From positions 248,001 through 312,000 of the forward strand of contig NZ_FONV01000004.1 of NCBI RefSeq assembly GCF_900113015.1: a stretch of DNA of 64,000 nt. The letters run 5' to 3'. The notes beneath the pieces were generated by a model that worked only from the letters and a program-made list of their open reading frames with translations, searched no databases and was not told the DNA's origin. The position numbers were made by a program, and so were the translations under genes. This DNA is from Actinoplanes philippinensis (GTDB lineage Bacteria; Actinomycetota; Actinomycetes; Mycobacteriales; Micromonosporaceae). Shown one piece after another: positions 59,244 to 64,000 of the stretch (positions are counted from its first letter, which is position 1; each line of letters opens with the position of its first letter).

Positions 59244-60251
59244 GTGCCGCCCGCGAACATGGCTGATGTGGCACGCCGCGCCGGCGTGTCGATGGCGACC
59301 GCCTCCCGGGCGCTGAGCAACCATCCGCACGTCGCCGCCGAGACCCGGGCGCGGGTGCTGGCCGCCGCCGAGCAGTTGTCGTATGTGATCTCCCCCGAGG
59401 CGTCCCGCCTGGCCGGCGGCGCCACCGGCCGGGTCGCCGTGGTCGTGCCGCACATCTCCCGCTGGTTCTTCGCGGCCCTGCTCGACGGGCTGGAGTCGGT
59501 GCTGCGCGACGCCGACCTCGACGTGCTGCTCTACCACGTCGGCGACACCGCGGACCGGCGCGACTTCTTCCAGCGGCTCCCGGCCCGGCGCAAGGTCGAC
59601 GCCATCGTCGTGCTCGGCATGCCGGTCCGCGACGACGAGCGGGCCCGGCTGGAGCTGATGGGTGTGCACATCGTCGCGGCCGGCGGCCAGGTGGAGAACT
59701 ATCCCTCTGTGTCGATCGACGACACGGCGGCCGGGCGGCAGGCCGTCGACCATCTGATCTTTCTCGGCCACCGCCGGATCGGCATGATCGCCGCCACCGA
59801 CCCGGCCGAGCCCGGCTGGCCGACCGGGCCGGGGCGCACCATGGCCTACCGGGCGGCACTGGCCGACGCCGGGCTGCCCGACGATCCGGAGCTGGTCGTC
59901 ACCGTCGAGTGGGGCGGCCGCAACGGCGCCGCCGCGATGGAGCGGCTGCTGAGCCTGCGCGAGCCGCCGACCGCCGTCTACGCGCACTCCGACGAGGTGG
60001 CCCTCGGCGCGATGCGCACGCTGCGGCGGGCCGGCCTGCGCATCCCCGAGGACATGTCGGTGGTCGGCATCGACGACCATCCGATGGCCGAGCTGGCCGA
60101 CCTCACCACGGTCGCCCAGCCGGTCCACGAGCAGGGCGTGCTGGCCGGCCGCATGCTGCGCAAACTCCTGGCGGGCGAGCCCGGCGCCGACGGCGTCACC
60201 GTCCCCACCCGCCTGGTCGTCCGCGGATCTACGGCGCCGCCACGCCGCTGA
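59244..60251 (+). CDS. LacI-family transcriptional repressor
   Basis: 335 residues. The HTH (NMADVARRAGVSMATASRAL) is at the N-terminus with the hinge helix VISPEASRLAGG. The ligand domain follows (GRVAVVVPHISRWFFAALLD, ending PTRLVVRGST). The GTG at 59244 gives a normal family length; ATG 59259 is possible. It diverges from the alpha-glucoside operon and two operators lie between, so it is the likely repressor of both. Confidence 0.93.
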   Translation: MPPANMADVARRAGVSMATASRALSNHPHVAAETRARVLAAAEQLSYVISPEASRLAGGATGRVAVVVPHISRWFFAALLDGLESVLRDADLDVLLYHVGDTADRRDFFQRLPARRKVDAIVVLGMPVRDDERARLELMGVHIVAAGGQVENYPSVSIDDTAAGRQAVDHLIFLGHRRIGMIAATDPAEPGWPTGPGRTMAYRAALADAGLPDDPELVVTVEWGGRNGAAAMERLLSLREPPTAVYAHSDEVALGAMRTLRRAGLRIPEDMSVVGIDDHPMAELADLTTVAQPVHEQGVLAGRMLRKLLAGEPGADGVTVPTRLVVRGSTAPPRR

Positions 60252-60289
60252 CCGCCGGCAGAAGGCGGCCCGGCCGCTGGAAATGGCGG

Positions 60290-60480
60290 CCCGGCAACAC
60301 CGCCGCGCCGCCGCGCCGCCGAGCCGCCTCTCCGCCGGACAAGACAGCCCGACAACACCGCCGCGCCGCCGCGCCGCCGGACAAGACGGCCCGACAACGC
60401 CACCGCGCCACCGCGCCACCGCGCCACCGCGCCGCCGGACAAGACGGCCCGACAACGCCACCGCGTCGCCGCGCCACTGG
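60290..60480. repeat. GC-rich imperfect repeats between convergent genes
   Basis: Strings of ACCGCGCC/GCCGCGCC alternate with GGACAAGACRGCCCGACAAC (at 60337, 60379 and 60437). No gene is seen between the LacI stop and the flavoprotein gene. Confidence 0.65.
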
Positions 60481-60484
60481 AGAA

Positions 60485-60512
60485 AGCGGCCCGGCGCCGC
60501 AGCCGGGCCGCT
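60485..60512 (-). terminator. hairpin terminator after the flavoprotein gene
   Basis: AGCGGCCCGGC (60485-60495) and GCCGGGCCGCT (60502-60512) form a perfect 11-bp stem with a 6-nt loop, ten bases beyond the stop codon. Confidence 0.85.
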
Positions 60513-60522
60513 CAAGCAGGCG

Positions 60523-62310
60523 TTATCCGGCGGTCGCTGCCGCGGCGGCCCGGCCCGCGGCCCGGCCCGAGAAGAGGCAGCCGCCCAGGAACGTACCCTC
60601 CAAAGAGCGGTAACCGTGCACACCGCCTCCGCCGAAGCCCGCTGCCTCGCCCGCCGCGTAAAGGCCGGGGATCGGGCTGCCGGAGGCGCCCAGCACCTGA
60701 CCCTGCAGGTTGGTCTGCAGGCCGCCGAGGGTCTTGCGGGTGAGGATGTTGAGGCGCACCGCGACCAGACCGCCCGAGTCCGGCCCGAGGATCTTGTGCG
60801 CGGACGCGGTCCGGCCGAGCACGTCACCGGGGTAGGACAGGGCGTTGCGGATGCCCTGGACCTGGGCGTCCTTGCTGTACGCGTTGTCGATCTCCCGGTC
60901 GCGCGCCTCGATCTGCCGCTTGAGGCCGTCCAGGGTGATCAGGTTGTCGCCGGTGATCCGGTTCATGCCGGTGACCAGTTCGGGGAGCGTTGCCGCCTTG
61001 ACGAAGTCGGTGCCGTACTGCTGGAACTTCCGGATCGGCTCGGGGGTCTGCCACACGCGGCTGAGCAGGAGCCACAGGTTCTTGCCGGTGAGGTCCGGGT
61101 TCTGCTCGGAGCCGGAGAGCGCGAACTCCTTGTCGACGATCTTCTGCGTGGTGACGAACCACGAGTAGTCGTAGCCGGTCGCGGTGATCGAGCCGAGCGT
61201 GTGGAGGGTGTCGTAGCCGGGCCAGTCCGGCGCCCGGAAGCGCCTGCCGGTGGCGTCGAACCACATCGACGACGGGCCGGGCAGGATGCGGATGCCGTGG
61301 CCGGGCCAGATCGCGTCCCAGTTGCGCAGGCCCTCGGTGTAGTGCCACATCCGGTCGGGGTTGACGATCCGGCCCCCGGCGTTCGCGGTGATGCCCAGCA
61401 TCCGCCCGTCGACGTGCGCGGGCACGCCGGTGATCATGCTGGTGGGCGCCTTGCCGAGCCGGGCCGGCCAGTTCTGCCGGATCAGGTCGTGGTTGGCCCC
61501 GATCCCACCGGACGCGACGATCACCACCGGCGCCTTCAGTTCGAAGTCCCCGATCGTGGTACGCGACGACGGCTTGCCCCGAGCAACGGCGCTGGCTTCG
61601 AGGACCTTGCCGCGGACGCCGGTGACCGCCCCGTTGGTGGTGACCAGCTCGTCGACCCGGTGCCGGAACCTGAACACCACCTTGCCCGCGGCGACCCCGG
61701 CGCGCACCTTCTTCTCGAACGGCTCGACGACCGCCGGCCCGGTGCCCCACGTGACGTGGAAGCGCGGCACCGAGTTGCCGTGCCCGTCGGCGAGGCCGCC
61801 ACCGCGCTCCGCCCAGCCGACCATCGGGAACCATTGCATGCCGAGCCCGGCCAGCCAGGACCGCTTCTCCCCGGCGGCGAAGTCCACGTAGGCCTGGGCC
61901 CACCGGTACGCCCAGTGGTCCTGCCCGGCCGGGTCGTCGACGCCCCGGTCGAACCCGGCCGTGCCGAGCCAGTCCTGCCAGGCCAGGTCGTGGCTGTCCT
62001 TGACGCCCATGAGCCGCTGCTCGTCGGAGTCGACGAAGAACAGCCCGCCGAACGACCAGTACGCCTGACCGCCGAGGTTCGCCTCGTTCTCCTGGTCGAG
62101 CAGCAGCACCTTCCGGCCGGCGGCGACCAGTTCGGCGGTCGCCACCAGTCCGGCCAGGCCGTGCCCGACCACTATCGCGTCGGCGTCGGCAGCGGCGGCC
62201 GCCCCGAACGCGGGCAGCGCGCCGGTCTGGGCGATCGCCGCGCCGGCCACGGCACCGCCGGCCACACCGATCGCCCGGCGGCGACTGACCCGGGGGGATC
62301 TCGGCTCCAC
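60523..62310 (-). CDS. Tat-exported FAD-dependent dehydrogenase (KstD-like)
   Basis: 595 residues. The N-terminus SRRRAIGVAGGAVAGAAIA is a twin-arginine signal. The FAD fold begins ADAIVVGHGLAGLVATAELV with LLLDQENEANLGGQAYWS, and the C-terminal PIPGLYAAGEAAGFGGGGVH closes it. It resembles the FAD_binding_2 proteins that include 3-ketosteroid dehydrogenases and fumarate reductases. Export by Tat would place folded FAD protein outside. The GTG at 62310 shares a base with the preceding TAG. Substrate unknown; steroid-like compounds are a guess. Confidence 0.88.
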   Translation of the reverse strand: MEPRSPRVSRRRAIGVAGGAVAGAAIAQTGALPAFGAAAAADADAIVVGHGLAGLVATAELVAAGRKVLLLDQENEANLGGQAYWSFGGLFFVDSDEQRLMGVKDSHDLAWQDWLGTAGFDRGVDDPAGQDHWAYRWAQAYVDFAAGEKRSWLAGLGMQWFPMVGWAERGGGLADGHGNSVPRFHVTWGTGPAVVEPFEKKVRAGVAAGKVVFRFRHRVDELVTTNGAVTGVRGKVLEASAVARGKPSSRTTIGDFELKAPVVIVASGGIGANHDLIRQNWPARLGKAPTSMITGVPAHVDGRMLGITANAGGRIVNPDRMWHYTEGLRNWDAIWPGHGIRILPGPSSMWFDATGRRFRAPDWPGYDTLHTLGSITATGYDYSWFVTTQKIVDKEFALSGSEQNPDLTGKNLWLLLSRVWQTPEPIRKFQQYGTDFVKAATLPELVTGMNRITGDNLITLDGLKRQIEARDREIDNAYSKDAQVQGIRNALSYPGDVLGRTASAHKILGPDSGGLVAVRLNILTRKTLGGLQTNLQGQVLGASGSPIPGLYAAGEAAGFGGGGVHGYRSLEGTFLGGCLFSGRAAGRAAAAATAG

Positions 62311-62849
62311 TATTCCTCCGTCGGTTCTCGGGTGTGGCGGGGGCCGGTGACGATGCTCAGGTCATCGGTGGCCGGGTCGCCGGCCGGCGGGTCGTCGACG
62401 GGCTGCGGTTCGGCCGTCCGCCCATCGGTGGCCGGTTCCGCGGTGGCCGGCTCCTCGGTGGCCGGTTCCGCGGTGGCCGGCTCCGCGGTGGCCGGCTCCT
62501 CGCTCGTCCACGCGAACGCCAGGGCGCCGCCGGTCAGGGTGAGGAGCAGGCCGATGATGAAGCCGCCCATGTTGGAGGTGAGCCAGGAGGCGAGACCGCA
62601 CACGATGGCGACCAGCGAGTAGAAGACCCGCTGGGCCGGGGTGAACCAGATCAGCGCGCCACACAGGATGATCACGATCGGGATCAGGTAGCCGATGAAG
62701 TTCTGCATGCCGACGTGCAGCACCACCCCCAGTGGCGCCCACACGGTGAACATGATCTCCAGGCCGCCGAGCAGCACGAACAGGCCGCCCCAGAAGGGCC
62801 GCGTGCGCCGCCAGGACCGCTTCTCGACCGCCACGCGGGCCGCGGTCAT
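62310..62849 (-). CDS. DUF6114 membrane protein
   Basis: 179 residues with about four hydrophobic segments (PFWGGLFVLLGGLEIMF, VGMQNFIGYLIPIVIILCGA, VFYSLVAIVCGLASWL, GGFIIGLLLTLTGGALAFAW). A cytoplasmic or exposed tail of Glu/Pro/Ala/Thr repeats follows. It matches DUF6114, which nearly always follows a DUF6230 protein. Function unknown. The genes are closely spaced: 2 bp after DUF6230 and one base overlapping the flavoprotein start. Confidence 0.82.
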   Translation of the reverse strand: MTAARVAVEKRSWRRTRPFWGGLFVLLGGLEIMFTVWAPLGVVLHVGMQNFIGYLIPIVIILCGALIWFTPAQRVFYSLVAIVCGLASWLTSNMGGFIIGLLLTLTGGALAFAWTSEEPATAEPATAEPATEEPATAEPATDGRTAEPQPVDDPPAGDPATDDLSIVTGPRHTREPTEE

Positions 62850-62851
62850 GG

Positions 62852-63457
62852 TCAGCAGCCGTCCGAGGTGAAGGCCATCCGCAGGTTGGGCAGGTAGAAC
62901 CGGGCGGCCGTGGTGGCGTAGTTGTTCTGCCGCAGGTTGGTCAGGGTGACCTCCTCGGCCTGCTGGCCGAACACACCGATCGCGCCCTTCTTGCGGGGCA
63001 CCCGGTCGAGCGTGCTGGCGTCCTGGCCGATGTCGATGGTCGTGAAGTCGGCGTTGGCGGTGATCACGTCCGAGTCGACGACCAGAGTGTCGGCCGTGAC
63101 CTGGTTGGACGGGCTGCCCGCGGTGATCTTCAGGTTGATGCCGCCGAGCTCGATGCTCTGGCACAGGCCGTCCAGGGTGGCGTCGCGGATGGCGGAGACG
63201 ATCACCACGACCTGGCCGCCGGTGTCGCCCTCGTTCGGGCTGCCGGGCTCCATGTGGTCGAGTTCGGCGTACTGCGCGAACCCGTACCCGTGCAGCCTCG
63301 GTGAGGTGACGACGAACGGCATGCCGGAGATCGAGAAGGACGCCGCCAGGACGCCCTGGCCGGTGAGCACGACGAGGCCGGTGGTGGCGGCCAGGCCGCC
63401 GAGCATGACCGCGGCGAAACGCCGCCAGCGGGTACGGCCGAACGGGGTGGAGGACAT
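62852..63457 (-). CDS. DUF6230 family protein
   Basis: 201 residues. A membrane anchor or signal lies at about 13-38 (FAAVMLGGLAATTGLVVLTG). The extracellular part carries SGMPFVVTSPRLHGYGFAQY and a DGLCQSIELGG core with two conserved cysteines. This family was once annotated as cholesterol esterase in Streptomyces, without evidence known to me. It is the first gene of a three-gene unit with DUF6114 and the flavoprotein. ATG 63457 is the chosen start. Confidence 0.82.
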   Translation of the reverse strand: MSSTPFGRTRWRRFAAVMLGGLAATTGLVVLTGQGVLAASFSISGMPFVVTSPRLHGYGFAQYAELDHMEPGSPNEGDTGGQVVVIVSAIRDATLDGLCQSIELGGINLKITAGSPSNQVTADTLVVDSDVITANADFTTIDIGQDASTLDRVPRKKGAIGVFGQQAEEVTLTNLRQNNYATTAARFYLPNLRMAFTSDGC

Positions 63458-63556
63458 GCTGCTCCTTATGCCGGGCACGGACGATCGCCACCGGTGCGAG
63501 CACTGCGGATGCCGCCCGGCGGGACCCCTATTGGGAAACCTCGATGGATTTCGGCG

Positions 63557-63586
63557 AAGTTACGCCCCAGTAACAGGGCCCGTCAA
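63557..63586 (-). promoter_or_regulatory. promoter with GTTAC-N6-GTAAC operator
   Basis: On the minus strand TTGACG (63586-63581), an 18-bp spacer and TAACTT (63562-63557) form a promoter. GTTAC (63559-63563) and GTAAC (63570-63574) make an inverted repeat over the -10 region, a plausible site for the TetR protein encoded just upstream. Confidence 0.6.
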
Positions 63587-63607
63587 GCCCAGGAAGCCGC
63601 TTTCCCG

Positions 63608-64000
63608 TCAGTGAAAAACCTCGTCGGTATCTGACGTGGCACAGGGGGCCACCACCCGCTCCCCCGCCGCCGGCACCAGCAGTTCGGCCGAGGCGGCGTC
63701 GCGGCCCACGAACGGGGCGGTCATGAAGTAGCTGAGCATCGGCAACAGGTCCGGCAGCTGCGCGACCCGGCCGGTCGACACGTAGCCGTAGATGGTCGCG
63801 TAGACCCCGCCCACCACGGTGTCGACCAGGCCGTCCGGCACCGGCGGGGCGTCGGCGAAGAACCGGGAGAAACGGCTGAGCAGCTCGGTGCGCCGCTCCC
63901 GCGCCAGGGCGCCGGCCGCGTCGATCTCCACGATCGCCATCGCGGCGAACGCCGGGACACTGGCCAGCACGTCGAGCAGCACCTTGAGCGCGGCCCGCAC
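63608..64000 (-). CDS. TetR-family regulator, C-terminal part (5' end outside window)
   Basis: About 130 codons of the helical ligand domain are visible (VPAFAAMAIVEIDAAG, ARERRTELLSRFSRFF, VVGGVYATIYGYVSTG, LPDLLPMLSYFMTAPF). The DNA-binding part is outside the window. TetR genes commonly precede DUF6230 operons. It likely represses the promoter at 63557-63586. Confidence 0.75.
   Translation of the reverse strand: MRAALKVLLDVLASVPAFAAMAIVEIDAAGALARERRTELLSRFSRFFADAPPVPDGLVDTVVGGVYATIYGYVSTGRVAQLPDLLPMLSYFMTAPFVGRDAASAELLVPAAGERVVAPCATSDTDEVFH

Noticed and set aside
1..64000. tRNA or rRNA genes, insertion sequences, phage attachment sites
   Set aside because: I looked for tRNA-like arms, transposase motifs and flanking repeats and found none that I could support by eye.

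Overview
This is a 64 kb stretch of a very GC-rich actinobacterial chromosome. The lineage is inferred, not proven. Several gene families are typical of filamentous actinomycetes: a WhiJ-like HTH/DUF397 pair, DUF574-type methyltransferase, mycothiol-type DinB-like protein, F420-type Ddn-like protein, SARP-like regulator, DUF6230/DUF6114 pair, and many ATGA/GTGA start-stop overlaps. A methyl-accepting chemotaxis protein suggests a motile member such as Actinoplanes or another Micromonosporaceae. Coding density is high. I saw no rRNA, tRNA, CRISPR array, transposase or prophage genes.

Layout. 1-2.6 kb: the 3' end of an MFS transporter, converging with an ArsR-MFS efflux pair. 3.0-3.5 kb: a secreted aegerolysin-like protein with its own promoter and terminator. 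3.7-8.8 kb: a LysR regulator and a five-gene sulfonate-sulfur operon (monooxygenase, flavin reductase, lipoprotein, permease, ATPase). 8.8-21.2 kb: a chemoreceptor, two APH-like kinases, a TIM-barrel/TetR divergent pair, small conserved proteins, a WhiJ-like locus, an XRE-membrane pair, and an ArsR-metallohydrolase pair with clear operators.

21.3-28.35 kb: six overlapping minus-strand genes forming one operon. They encode a membrane protein with a J-like N-terminus, an FHA-winged-helix protein, a Ser/Thr kinase, a GrpE-like protein, a divergent Hsp70 with an inserted domain, and a TPR-TM-OmpA-like protein. Upstream lies a triple 11-bp-spaced TGGA repeat of OmpR/SARP type. It looks like a dedicated chaperone-signalling system and is one of the two best candidates for something undescribed.

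28.5-44.2 kb: a methyltransferase, Bcr/CflA efflux pump, inositol phosphatase, about 1.1 kb of non-coding tandem repeats including a G-run array, a GPH transporter-SDR-flavin monooxygenase operon opposite a PucR-like regulator, a DHA2 efflux pump, acetyltransferases, an HD hydrolase, a P450, a SARP-like protein with 18-residue proline repeats, a two-module small protein and an RpiR regulator. 44.3-50.2 kb: a 944-residue membrane protein fusing a degenerate P-loop-like region to a solute-binding-like domain, a P450 preceded by a tiny coupled ORF, and a nitronate-monooxygenase-like protein.

50.3-53.1 kb: a two-gene unit, translationally coupled, with a near-consensus promoter. It encodes a DUF262 (GmrSD-like) protein whose HNH histidines appear lost, and a CBS-domain protein with a HEPN-type RNxxxH motif. 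It looks like a defence module and is the second strong candidate. 53.2-60.3 kb: an alpha-glucoside ABC import and hydrolysis operon controlled by a divergent LacI regulator with two operators. 60.5-64 kb: a Tat-exported KstD-like flavoprotein, the DUF6114/DUF6230 pair and a truncated TetR regulator.
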